Source: Aurifilum marmelostoma (taxonomy: Eukaryota; Ascomycota; Sordariomycetes; Diaporthales; Cryphonectriaceae). Taken from it: a DNA stretch of 64,000 nucleotides. The notes under the pieces are model-generated. The model did not search any database and was not told the origin of the DNA. It saw only the letters and a list, made by a program, of their open reading frames with translations. The translations under genes and the position numbers were made by a program. Shown in pieces: positions 43,411 to 54,669 of this stretch. Within the stretch, counting starts at the first letter, position 1. The number at the start of each line of letters is the position of its first letter. The stretch covers positions 2,903,001 through 2,967,000 of the forward strand of contig JAMXSV010000004.1 of assembly GCA_027559495.1 (NCBI GenBank), in the 5' to 3' direction.

Positions 43411-46400
43411 TTCTCAACTTGATGACATTGAGGGTTGACGGCAAGATAGCCTACCAAAAAGTAAGATGAAAATCCGTGGAAGCCTCTGAAGCTACGGCTA
43501 CTGTATGACCATTGTCTCTCCATGTTGCTTTTGTCCCTGCCCTGCTTCTCATTCTTACAATGATCATCTTTTTTTAAATAAAACTTCTTCATATCTTTTC
43601 CCCCCTCTCTTCTTTTGTTTCCCTTCCCTCTCTTTTTTTTTTTTTAAACCTGTTTTGAATAAGGGAGGAAAAGTAGTTAGACCGTCCCCCTGAGGGGTTC
43701 GGTTTTCTGACTTAGTTTGTCTTCTATTTCTTTTCTCTTATCTCTCCCGTTCTCCTCCTTCGTCGTTTTTTTTTTCTTCTTCTTCTCTTGTTTTCCTTCA
43801 CCCCTTGCTCTATTCCCCGCCTCCTCCTTAACTTTTTTTCCTCCTCCAACTAGATCACTACTCTGACTGCATTTCTGCAGTAGAACAGAGTGTGCTGTGG
43901 GTCAAGAGCTTGCAATCACCCTCTTGGCTCCATCCTGTCTTGTCTCGTTCGTTCTCCCGAGGCGCTACTGCACAAGAGCCCCCCGAGGTGGTGCAGGCGC
44001 TCGAGGTTCCACTGTGGGTGGTCCCAGGTTGCCAGGGCCTCTGAATCTCAGGGCGCACCTCATGTGCCCAAGTGGGCTGGGCCGAGACTTTTGGGGCCTT
44101 TCCGTGCCGGCTGGCCCCTCCGAACAGCACCTGGACCAACCACAAATTGTGCTCCAGGCGAGTCAGCTGCAGGCCGCCCGCTTTCCTGTCTTCCCCGGAG
44201 AGCCCCTGTAGGAACAGCCGTAAGGTCTGCCCATGTTTGACGTGCAGAACGCCCGTTTGGAAAAACAAAAAGGAAGGAACAAGGGAGGGGTAGAGAAGTA
44301 GGCAGCTAGGCACGAAGGAGAAAAAATGGAGAGAAAAAAAGGGAAAGAAGTAAAGACAGCAGGGGGGAAGGGAAAAAAAAAGAGAAAAAACTCTCGCTTC
44401 ACCTCAGAAGCTTCCATTTCCACACCAATCACACCCCCCTCCACCCCCTCCTCTGCTCTCCTCTCCTCTCCTCCACCACGACCACAATCACAATCACCAA
44501 CCCCACCCACCACCACCAACTCCCTGCTCCACAGCGCAACGATCCACGCCCGCCCACGTCTTCGCACCAAGTCACCGACAACCCGTCTCGACCCGCCCAT
44601 GTTGAGTAAAAGATCCACTCCTCCACTTGGGAACCTTGTCGCCATGCACAACTCGGCTCCACAGCATCAGAGCTCCTGGACTGGTTTGGGAAATGCCGTC
44701 TCTCCTGGAGGATCGCCTCGTCTTCTGTGTGGCTACCGTGGCGTTGGGTATGGTCCCGAGCAGGGAGGAAAGGCGCCATTCCATCCCGAAATCTCTCCAT
44801 GCTAAGCCCGCTCCAGTGGCAATCAGCACTCAACAGAGCGCTTCCTCTCCACGACCTAGACTCATCGACAGCAATCATCATAGTCCTATGCGTCCAATGT
44901 GTGCTATAGTACTGGATGCACTAGAACCATGCGTGGGTGCCCCTTACAAACCAACTTCAATACAGCACGGACTCTCAGACTGACAGGACAACGGCCATCT
45001 TCCGTTGTCGCTTTCCAGGAGTGGTGGCGTGTACGGGAACGCCAGCCCTACCTGCTCTGCATGTTGTTACCCTAAAACTTCAAAGCTGCTGAAGACTCAT
45101 TCACAGCAGAAACCAACGGTTCCTTCGTCTCTGATCTACGGCTATCGCTGTCTGGCCCACAATAGCATTGGCGCACAAACCGCTCTGACCGCAACAGGCA
45201 TTTTCATTCCGTGAGCAACATCAAAACAGATGCCGCTTCGAGCGGCTCCTGACCTCTCCACGCAGCCGCGTCTGGCCAACCTCAAATACAGGATCCATTC
45301 GCCGATCATCACGAGCTTTAGGTTGCCTCAGTCACAACTGCTGCCCTCGGCGCCATTCGTTCCAAGTCATCTGAAGCTCAGCAGCAATCATCTTGCTGTG
45401 GCATACCAGCAGCAAAGCGGCTCTTGTCAACCCGCAACATGACCCCATTTCACGCGAAACCTTGCAATATGCATGGCCACCAGCGTTTTCTGCTGGTTCA
45501 ACACAAGCGCTCTGCGATCTTTGCAGAGCTACACTCGCGTGGGCGAGCTGGTTTCCTGTTTAGAAAACCTCGATGACACGTCCTGCGGGTGGACCTGGAC
45601 CAACATGCGTTTCTTTTTCAGCGGCAGGGTGGCTCCACCGCTGAGCGCATTACCAAACTTTTTTCACGGCCTCTCTCATGTACATCTGGGAAGGATTCAC
45701 AATGGCCCTGTCTCATCGACTTGACGGCAGCACCTCTATTCAAGATCCTTGACAGTTCAGCTCGGCCCTCGGTCGGGACCAGTAGTGGTATTCTCAACTC
45801 CTCCCTCCCATGGACACATTGATGATGTTTTCAATACTTCTGAAGGTTTCATTCTTTCTCGCTGCCAAAGGCTCTCGTTGTGGCTCTCTTGACTTACTCG
45901 GAGCTCTGCAGCGTATTGAAGCCCACGAATATTGTAACATCTGCATGAAGTTCGCAAGGCTCGAATTCAAGAGGAGCCTCTGAAAGGTCACCACCTGTAA
46001 CACTCAATCCTCACAGAGGAACTAGTCAGAGCACCAGAATGATCAGTGTTCCCTGACGCGTAGTTGGGATGTACACAGCTTTCTGGAGGGTGGTCCTGCC
46101 AGAATGCCAAACGCCGACGAGCAACGTTTGTCAATCCGTTTCAACGAGACAGGGTTCAAAAGCCCCTAACACACCTGTCTATCTTTCAGGCGGACCACCG
46201 CAACGGCGCGGCTATGGGCCCCTTCTGTCAGACTACTTAAAGTACTCTGCTCGCACGCTTGGCCCTTCCAGGGACTCTTCCGGCTACAATCTACCCTTCT
46301 TAGGAAGTGGTGCTCATCATGGCATACGTCTTGTCGTCCAAGATGGTCCCGGGAGCTTGGCGGACGCCATGCGCAAGAGAGCTGCGAGGTGACGGATCCG

Positions 46401-48622
46401 CCGCCGCCGCCAACGGCGTCTAACCTGCAGCCGCATACACAGTACATTAGGACGTTGTTCAGTGCCATCCCGCCAGTGTGCCAGCGCATCAGTAGCCCCG
46501 ACCCGTTAAGCATGCCAATGCGGACTACCTCCTCGCGAGCTGCAGCGACTGATCTGTCTGGTGCTACGCCATCTATACTGATCTGGTCTGGGCCGCAAGC
46601 ACCTCATTCGAACACCACGCTGACCGGTCGTCCTCCAAAGGCATAGAAACCTGCACTATTGCTGTGCATAATAGCCTAAAGGACTGCCGCCGCAGGTCTC
46701 GACCGTGTCAAAACGTCTTTCCCGGCGGTCACTCACCCATGCTGAACACGCTCAATGGCTCCGACTGTCAAGACCAAGCCTCGGTTGAAGGTAGTGCGCG
46801 AAACGGATTAAGAGGCCTCAAGAGCGCATCAGGAGCTAACATGCCCTTATGAGACAGTGTCAGTCGCCGCTAGGACAAGTGACACGTCAAAAGCACGAGA
46901 CCTGGGGCATGCACAACGTTTGGACGGGCGACGACAGTGCGCCTTCACTTACTGTGCTGCATCAAGACCTTGGCCTGGCACCGGTAAACAACACATTGCT
47001 GCCCGCCTGAACAGACTGAGAATTGCCGGCGGTGGAGCTCCTGGTGGAAGCAGCTGCAATGCTGTGGCGGTGCTCTTGTGCAGACATACACAGTATTCAT
47101 ACCTTACTCACCGTCGAGACAAGACAACCCCCAGCGGAGCATTCGGTGGCCGGAGAGAGCATCTAAGCCGAGCGGTCTCGCTCAGCTGCAGATTGCTCGT
47201 TGACGACAGGGAAGCACCCCACTCGGCATATGCAGCTGTCACCAAGATAACGTGGCCGCAATGACATGTCGTTGCTCCTGGTCCTCTGCTTCTCTGCCCA
47301 TCTCGATGTGTCAAGGCCCACTGTCACACTTTTGACAAACACCAACAAATTGACACTCGGAATCGAGTGAAGGAGGAAGAGCAGCAAAGCCCGCCAGGAC
47401 AGGGAACTTGCATCCAAAGACCAGCTGTCCACAGCTGACGAAGTGCTTGATACAACCCCAACTTACCGGTCGTGGCAATCCTTGCCTCAGGATCTTGGCG
47501 GTCAGTTCAGATGTCTGCATGTCACGTCACGGTGGTGAACCAACATCTCATCCAGCCAGCCGTCGCCCAATAGCACCAGCTCTCACCTACCAGGTGGTGA
47601 AGGCCCCTTGTTGCGAACCCTGGCCTGCGTAATATCCCAGCACGCTGGTTCGGCAGCTGTGGGACGTTTGCGCCTACTCCTTTCGGTCCTGATCTCGGCT
47701 CTCAGGGGGACGAGACCTGGGTTGGTCGGCATGAGCGATCCCTTACCCTCGCTCCTGACTTTCCATGGACCCCCCTTTGGACTGTGGTCACATTGTTCGC
47801 GGCCCACGACAGCACAAGACCCCAGAACATGGCTAGACGCCAGTCTCGGCTATGCGAGCAGAATATCTGGTAGCTGGAAGCGAGCTGATTATCGATTTTC
47901 CATGCCTGGTCCCTTTCCGAGCTCGGGTAGCCTACCTGACCGTCCTCGCGTACGCGGCCAGCCGAGCCACATCCATGATGGTAACGGGCCGGACTGTTCG
48001 TCTCATGTGATTATACTGCTTCACGAGCAGAATGCTGAGATATACCCAGTACAGCCTTTTATTTCTTTTTCCAGGGGTCTAGGGATGCATTTCTCTTTTC
48101 ATAGCCGCGTGTCTGACTGATCTTCGAGACATAAATTCGAAGTGTGCCTGTTCAAAAAGCTCGGTCTGAGTTTGTGCACGCGCCATACGACCCCAGAGAA
48201 GTGCCCAAGCAGAACACCTCCGCCGTGCCTGATTGACCCTCTACGGGTAGTGTAGCTATTGAGCTTTTGAACAAAAAAATATGCATCTCATTCGGCGGGC
48301 AGACAGTATGACAGGCATACATGTCTCCATTACTGCGTTGTACGTAGGCTAGTGAAGCTGGTGCCCATCGGGAAGTTCCATCACCGTGATCCCAATTCAT
48401 GGAGAGAGCCAAGATCTTGTTGCCAACCACCTTTCAGGCCCTGCTCACAGGGTTGTTTCCCCTTCCGAGCTCTGAGGCCGAAGCGCGACGTAAAACTAAA
48501 AGCGGTCCTGCAGAAGAAGTGATCTGTCAGACGAGATCACACACAGCTGGTGACAACCGTGGGGCAGCTCAATGAGCAGGTCCGGTACCAAAGAAGATCA
48601 CCACAGCATTCAAGATTTCGAA

Positions 48623-48637
48623 GGGGGGGGGGGGGGG
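48623..48637. repeat. G15 run
   Basis: Fifteen consecutive G downstream of the PQ-loop gene stop. A site where read-length errors are likely. Confidence 0.9.
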
Positions 48638-48773
48638 CTCTGCTACTCTGAGTTTAACTTTTCTTATAGTAAAGACGCGGCTTGGCTTGCGCGAGATGTA
48701 CTACTCGCCCAGTAATACACGCAGTACTGCAGGATTTCAAGATCTGCCCCTGATACAGACTCAGTCTGTCGCA

Positions 48774-50040
48774 TCAATGTCGCCGCTGCGTGTACCGTGG
48801 ACACAACGTCCAGCCCCAAGGGTTGTGCAACCGTCGTCCGCGTTCTTTCCCCCCCTCCTCCACTCCCATTCCTGTTGTCTGTGCCGGATCCGAGACCGGA
48901 TCAGGTGCGTTTCCCAACTCCGCGTCCTTCTCGCGCTCGGCTCGTCTCTTCCACAGCTTGCGAACTTTCCTCTCGCGGAATTTGAAGGGGATACCCTGCT
49001 CCTCATGCTCGGCCGCAATGTCGTCAAAAGTCTTGCCCTGGGCCTTTGCTTCTTTTCGGATCTTGCGCGTCCGCAGCAGCCAGATGATGTGGCTGGAGAA
49101 GATACCTAGCTCCAGGCAGCAACTGTCGAGAGTCGCGTGAGTTCTTGGCCGTCTGTGGAATGGGGAATGGGTTCAAATATGAATCAAAGTAGGGAGGACT
49201 TACCAGACTGTGTATATAATACCACCGAGGATATCAAAGGTGTTTTGAGCGACTGAGAAACATTTTCTGTCAGCAGGGATGGTTGGGTCGACTGAGAGTG
49301 TCTGGCTCTCGCAGACGACGGATAAACAGACATACCGAGTGCCATGAGCGAGAAGAAGGCGCCGCAGCAGTCCATGGTGAGGAAGATCTATTGCACCCCC
49401 GGGCTTTCAGTCAGTCACTAGCCCGAGCTCAGACATTCCCTTCAGTGGACCCGAAACAGTGGCGTACCCAATTGATCCCGATCACACGTCCCCTCCTTTT
49501 CCAGATCTCACCGTACGGAGGTAGGAGACCTGCTGCCAACAGAACGGAGGCTACGATTCCTACTACTAACACTGGCGTCCCATTCCCCTTGGAATAGATG
49601 GGCTAAGAAGGGAATTTGTTTATCAGCATCGAAAAAGGCTATGAAAGCAAGAAGGGGAGACATAGACACACCCGTATAGTGAGAATGAGCGCGGCCTCCA
49701 CACCGGCAAATACCATCCCCGTGGCGATACCAAACAGCGTGGCCGTCCAGACCCTCCACTTGCTGTGGTACACCAGCGTCTGGGCCCAGCTGACGAGGCA
49801 CAGTGCCATGAAACACTGCGGCTGCACCTGGATGGGGATATTGAAATTCTGCACGATGCTGTAGGCGCCAAAGGGGACGCCGCACAGGGCCCACAGGAAC
49901 ATCATGCTGCCCGGGAGGCCGTCGGTGGATTTGGTGCGCCAGTTGGTCCAGATCTGTGGGACGAGCTGGACACACCAAAGGATGGTCCCTATGGTGCCGA
50001 GAACGTCTGCTGAGACCGGGATGGAGGTCTGGGGGGCCAT
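48774..50040 (-). CDS. PQ-loop repeat membrane protein
   Basis: Five exons (50040-49672, 49602-49468, 49387-49336, 49252-49204, 49122-48774) give 317 residues with exact phases. The N-terminal half has hydrophobic helices around the first PQ motif, CVQLVPQIWTNWRTKSTDGLPG, then YSIVQNFNIPIQVQPQ and LVYHSKWRVWTATLFGIATG. The second motif region, AAGLLPPYGEIWKRRGRVIGIN, has PP in place of PQ. Helices continue through MDCCGAFFSLMALAVAQNTFDILGGIIYTVC. The C-terminal ~100 residues are a charged cytosolic tail (RKIRKEAKAQGKTFDDIAAEHE...). PQ-loop proteins include vacuolar/lysosomal cationic amino-acid and cystine exporters and SWEET-like carriers; the substrate is not evident. The acceptor for exon 5 is the second AG (ACAG|TTGC), since the first would create a stop. 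Confidence 0.9.
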
Positions 50041-51369
50041 TTTTTGGGCAAAGGAAGCCGGATTATGGCGAGATTATATGCAAGAAAGTCTTGATGATCG
50101 GGCTGATGAATGGACCCAACGAGCGTGGCTTTTCTTGAAATGTTTCCGCCGTGCCTACCACCACCACCAGCAGCACGCTCTGTCCTCCGTCAGGGTTCAA
50201 ATGAAAACCTGGTCAAGCCCACTGGAGTTTCCGCGAGGAGGTCGCCCGCCTGTGATATGCCACCGAGTGAAAGAGGAGAAGAGAGGAGCTGTCGACGGGC
50301 TGGATCATCAGTATCAACTCTCTTGCATTGAAAACCTGAGCACGACGTTCTGTAAACTCTTGATGAAAAGAGTCTCCGCTTATACGGTTGGCAGATTTGG
50401 GAAGAAAATAGGATTCATACACTGGACGACACAGCACAAGAACCCACACTTAACGAGCGGCCGCAGTCAAAGAGACTTGTTATAGAAGAGTGAAGGGCCC
50501 AGAGAGGAGGAGAAGCAGCAAGCGCTGAGTGAACCAAAGTGGATATTCACACCGACCGTTGCGCAAAAGACTCATTCTGTCATCGACCGACGATCGGGTA
50601 GAGGGCAGGTATTTCCGGGCGGACCATTTGCCCCACAGATTTTCTGTTTGTCCTCTTCGGCACCGACGTCCATGGCGCTTGTGGTGGGGAGTGCCGCTCA
50701 CGGCCCTGGGTTTGCTTCCTGGCATTTTTGAGATTCTGTACCGTTCCGTGTGGATGAAGGAAAGCTTGTTTTTTGACGTTGGGGCGCTGATGATGTGTGT
50801 GTTCCCGACGATGCTAGTATCGCAGGAAGTTGACAATTAGTAGCCAAACCTTGTTTCTCAGGTAATTACTGGGGATGGGAGGAGCGCAGCGGTGTCAAGG
50901 TGGTACTTGTCATAATCGAGGGCCTGAGACCCTAACCCTCGACTTGCAAACCAACGGCCTGTCGCACTGTGCTGACCATTCTTGCCTGCGATGTTTTAGG
51001 CCTGACTGAGTCTAGATTGTACAGTAAGTGTATCATAGAGCAACTGTACTTTCTGATTTTAGCATGGATTCTTGGGTGGAAAATATCACTCTCAAAACTT
51101 TCGTCGGGCAACGAGCCACCCCCAAATTCACTTACTCCTAGGTTCTTTTTTTTTTTTTAATAAAAAAACCCATCTGAGATTCAGAATTATTATTGCGAAG
51201 GACAGCAAAACATCATCATCCTGTAACGACTTCCTTCGACCGCTTCTAACAACGCAATCTCTTGCTGTCGTCAACTATCAACAGAAAGGTCGTCATTATC
51301 CAGGGAACGAGACAGGATCCCCTCGCTGCTGGCCTTCTGCTCTCGCTCTCACCTCACAAAGTCATCAAG
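50041..51369. other. Divergent promoter region
   Basis: Upstream DNA of the PQ-loop gene (minus) and CMS1 (plus). No supported coding sequence. Confidence 0.5.
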
Positions 51370-52482
51370 ATGTCTAAAGCAACAACACAGAAAACCATAC
51401 CTGCCAAGACAGAGTCCAAAAAGCGAAAGGCACCCGCAGAAGACCATGTCACCGAGGACAACAAGACCCAGACAGCGGCGGCGGCAGCAGCTCCCGCCCC
51501 CAAAAGGCCCAAGCAGAAGAAGAACCGCCGCCCGGACGCGGAGGACGAAGACGCTCTCCTCGACCTGGACCTTGGCGTCAACACCATCTTCGGCCGCATG
51601 GACCCGGACCTAGTTGCCGACTACGTGGCCGCCAACACCAAGCGCTTCGGCACCGACCTGTCTATGGTCGAGCTGTCGGACCTGTACGTCCCCGCGGGCG
51701 CGGTCAAGGACACGACCGGGTTCGCCAAGACGAGGGTGGAGGAGAACCTGGCCGAGTTCCTGGAGGAATTTGCAGGCACGTATGGCGAGGAGGAGAAGAG
51801 GCGGCTGGGAACGGCGCCTAAGAAATGTGGGAGTCCGCATACGATCGTGGTGGCTGGGGCGGGGCTGAGGGCTGCAGTCCTTGTGAGGTGAGGCTGGGCT
51901 CCCTATTCCTTTTTCGTGCGGAGAAAGAAAGCTGAATGCGTGAGACTCGAATGAATGTGTTTGCTGACTATGAGACGCAGGGCGACAAGGAAATTCCAGA
52001 AGAAGGACAACGTGGTTGCGAAGCTGGTAAGTTGTTGACGTGATGGTGTCCCTGCCGTGTTGTAATGGGCAGGAGGGGACACGTGCTCACCAGGTCACAC
52101 ACATACAGTTTGCAAAGCACTTCAAGGTCGCAGAGCAGGCCGAATTCCTCAGAAAGAAGAGGACAGGCATCGCCGTCGGCACCCCGGCTCGGCTGGCGGC
52201 CCTGCTAGAAGACGGTGAGTCCCCCATGGTCCTAACAAAGAGACGCATTGGCTACACACGCCTACGAACCAAATCTGTGATTGACATTAGGATTCGGCAG
52301 GCGCACTATCCGTTGAACACCTCAAGAGGATTGTCATTGATGCATCACACATCGATCAAAAGAAGAGAGGCATCATGGATATGAAGGATACCATGATGCC
52401 GCTCGCTCAGTGGTTAACGAGGAAGGAGTTTAAGGAGAGATACGGTGATCCGGACAAGCCTCTGGACCTCCTATTCTTCTGA
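51370..52482 (+). CDS. CMS1: 90S pre-ribosome factor CMS1
   Basis: Four exons (51370-51887, 51981-52026, 52109-52214, 52301-52482) give 283 residues. A Lys-rich leader (MSKATTQKTIPAKTESKKRK...) precedes the conserved region: IFGRMDPDLVADYVAANTKRF, LSMVELSDLYVP, the strand HTIVVAGAGLRAAVLVRATRKF across the first intron, and FAKHFKVAEQAEFL. A GTPARLAALLEDGALSVEHLKRIVIDASH stretch looks like a DEAD-helicase-like fragment, and the end is DPDKPLDLLFF. Cms1 associates with the U3-containing small-subunit processome in the nucleolus. Lengths and splice phases agree. The fourth-exon acceptor is GGCAG|GC; the AG ten bases upstream would give a stop. Confidence 0.92.
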
Positions 52483-53255
52483 GGGCCCGCAGACACCAGC
52501 TTTTGATCTAGAACAGGTTCCGGAAGTGCCTCCCGTCTAACCGGAGAGCGCTACGGCGTGCAACGGTCTCGAGGACGGCGACATAGCCGGAGGCAGATGG
52601 TGACAGGGCTCGTAGTTGAAGCACAGCCCACATACCACATTACTACAGCCAGCGGTAGCAAGACCACGTTCTGCCTCCATCTTTACGAGCAGAGCAGGTC
52701 AGGTCAAAACTGGTCTGACAGATCCAGCGCGGAGCCGCAGGGCAGGCCAGTCTGCACTTATTTACGAAAAGAGAACTACCGGTTTTCAAGTCACAGATGG
52801 CATTCGGGGTAGAGGTGGGTTCGATCACATTATCACAAGCCATCGTGGAGGGTATAGAAGCTATTCGTCGAGTTTGAGCGGGTCGATTAGATGAGACCTG
52901 CTACTTCTTGAGAAGAGAATCGACTCTTTGTTTGAGCGGTACGGCCTGTTCGCAATCGCTGCTAGCATACCTGAACTCTCGCCTCCACACTCGGCCTGGT
53001 TTGTGCTCAGACAGCGTAGGTTCCTCGTCAGCTATGCGAGCTACTTTCCCAGTGAAAAAAGACACGTACGGTGAAGTGCGTACCATGTACCCCTGATGAC
53101 AGCCAGCCATGACAAAGGCAGTCCAGTATGCCCCGATGTATGACGCCCACGATCGATGGGTCGGGGCATTCCACGCCCAGTGCTGTCTTCCTCCCACTCG
53201 AACGGGCTGCTTGCTCTCCCTCTCCAAGAGCCATGCCCCCAAATCTTGGCCAAGC

Positions 53256-53447
53256 TCATATATTCCTGCTCATGCGGTCTCCTCCCGTAAGCCTCCGGAT
53301 GCCCGTCACCATGACCCATCCCGCCACAATGGCGATCACGGCCAGCCTCAGCTCTCTGGCGACGCCCGCGACGGCCGGGCTGATGGTGACTGTGTGGATG
53401 TGGTTGATGGCTCCTGAGTGTTCTGCTGCAAGGGCAAAGGACTCCAT
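53256..53447 (-). CDS. Possible small membrane peptide, unrecognised
   Basis: A 63-residue minus-strand frame starts MESFALAAEHSGAINHIHTV and has one long hydrophobic stretch (LRLAVIAIVAGWVMVTGI). It could be a first exon, since another coding-like frame lies downstream on the same strand (52901-53242). I could not find a convincing splice pair joining them. No family recognised; may be chance. Confidence 0.25.
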   Translation of the reverse strand: MESFALAAEHSGAINHIHTVTISPAVAGVARELRLAVIAIVAGWVMVTGIRRLTGGDRMSRNI

Positions 53448-54093
53448 GGTTTTTTGGGGGGTTTTTTTCGTTTGTTTTTCCCCCTCTCCTCCTTGGCCTC
53501 TCCAGCTCTGGTGTCGAGGCCCTGGGCGTATGATGTCTTGGGGCGGGTCAGAGGAGGGTGACAGTCAGAACGGTTGGCGGGCAGCTTTCCAGAAAGACAG
53601 CTTCAAAGATGGTAAGATCTGATTGACCCAGTGAAATATAAGAGTCGTCACACCCACTCATGTGCGCAATCGTCCAAGGGAAGATCGTGAAGTGGGCAAA
53701 AGTTGGATTGACGTTGAGCTTTTCAGGGTTGATGGAAGGGTTAGACACTAAATAATTTCCACCACAGCAGATCCGGCACCGCAACAGTGGATTTCAGGCG
53801 GCGACGTTGCCTACCCGAGCTAGGCACATCCAAGTTGAACACACGCAGTGGCACTTCATTTGGTTGCGCTTCCCTCTACTATCTAGTCTCTTGTTACAAT
53901 TCGAGTTTGTCGACTTCATTCTTTGCAGAACGCCACTTTGAACGGCTATCGACACCGAGACGCCCACATCATCCCGGATGCAAGTCGCTGGCTTGCTTGA
54001 CCTCGCTCTCGTCAGAGCTTGCGTCGAATTATTAAGTGGCTAGGGCTGCATGCTCTAGGCGCAAGAGCGATAGGCTCACGTTCATAATCACCA

Positions 54094-54129
54094 TCGTCGT
54101 CGTCGTCGTCGTCGTCGTCATCATCATCA
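54094..54129. repeat. (GTC)n/(ATC)n trinucleotide repeat
   Basis: About twelve triplets, GTC followed by ATC, in non-coding DNA. Confidence 0.9.
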
Positions 54130-54348
54130 CAGAATATGACGCTAAGTCGAATGCTCGGGAGAGTTCATACGTGCTTCTGGACTTCGTGACATGCGCTCGT
54201 GAAGAGTGGTCCTCATTTCAAATAAACATCGTTGATCATGAAGAGGAAGCCTAAAGTCAAGAACTTATATTCGGCGTTGGGCTACTCAAGCACCAAAGCC
54301 TCGCAAGATCAAGCCCAAACCACACCACCATGCTCCCTACCATCATCC

Positions 54349-54669
54349 TCAAGCCTCCCCTCCGCCTTCAACCGGTCCACCGCCTCCTTGAAACCTATTG
54401 GCGACAGCGACGGAATACTCGGGCGATCTCAGCGCCGGCCCAAACGTGGCAGCATTGACTGTGAGCCAGGGGATTCGCATCGCCCCTTCAGTGCGAGCGG
54501 CGAGCTCCTCAAGGCGGCTGATGATCTCGTCCGTGTAGCCGCCGTCGAAGAGGAACGCCCTGGGCGGGGCATTCCAGTTGCCGGTGCCGAGGGAGCTGCT
54601 GGAGCTGGGCGGGGCCTGGCTCCTCAGGAGAGATGGGAGCTCGTTATCGATGTTAAAGAGAAGAGCCAT
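54349..54669 (-). CDS. Possible fragment of a small fungal protein, function unknown
   Basis: A 106-residue minus-strand frame begins MALLFNIDNELPSLLR and holds RAFLFDGGYTDEIISRLEELA, then IPWLTVNAATFGP and SPEYSVAVANRF. The pattern (strand, GGYT, helix, IPWL strand, then a Y-containing helix) resembles a short uncharacterised domain common in ascomycetes. The end becomes Gly/Glu-rich and runs out, so the gene is incomplete or decayed. No function is assigned. Confidence 0.35.
   Translation of the reverse strand: MALLFNIDNELPSLLRSQAPPSSSSSLGTGNWNAPPRAFLFDGGYTDEIISRLEELAARTEGAMRIPWLTVNAATFGPALRSPEYSVAVANRFQGGGGPVEGGGEA

Larger units (their letters stand above)
41213..48773. other. 7.6-kb stretch without a supported gene
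   Basis: The first ~3 kb (to about 44.4 kb) are dominated by purine/pyrimidine blocks, A/T runs and dinucleotide repeats, consistent with promoter and long leader DNA of RSR1. The rest (44.6-48.6 kb) has ordinary base composition and many short open frames in all phases, but none forms a recognised domain or a splice-consistent gene. It could hold a non-coding RNA, an old degraded element or a fast-evolving gene. Confidence 0.4.

Noticed and set aside
47608..48120. 170-codon open frame in the 7.6-kb gap
   Set aside because: No recognisable domain, no exon partners, composition similar to surrounding frames. Kept only as part of the gap finding.
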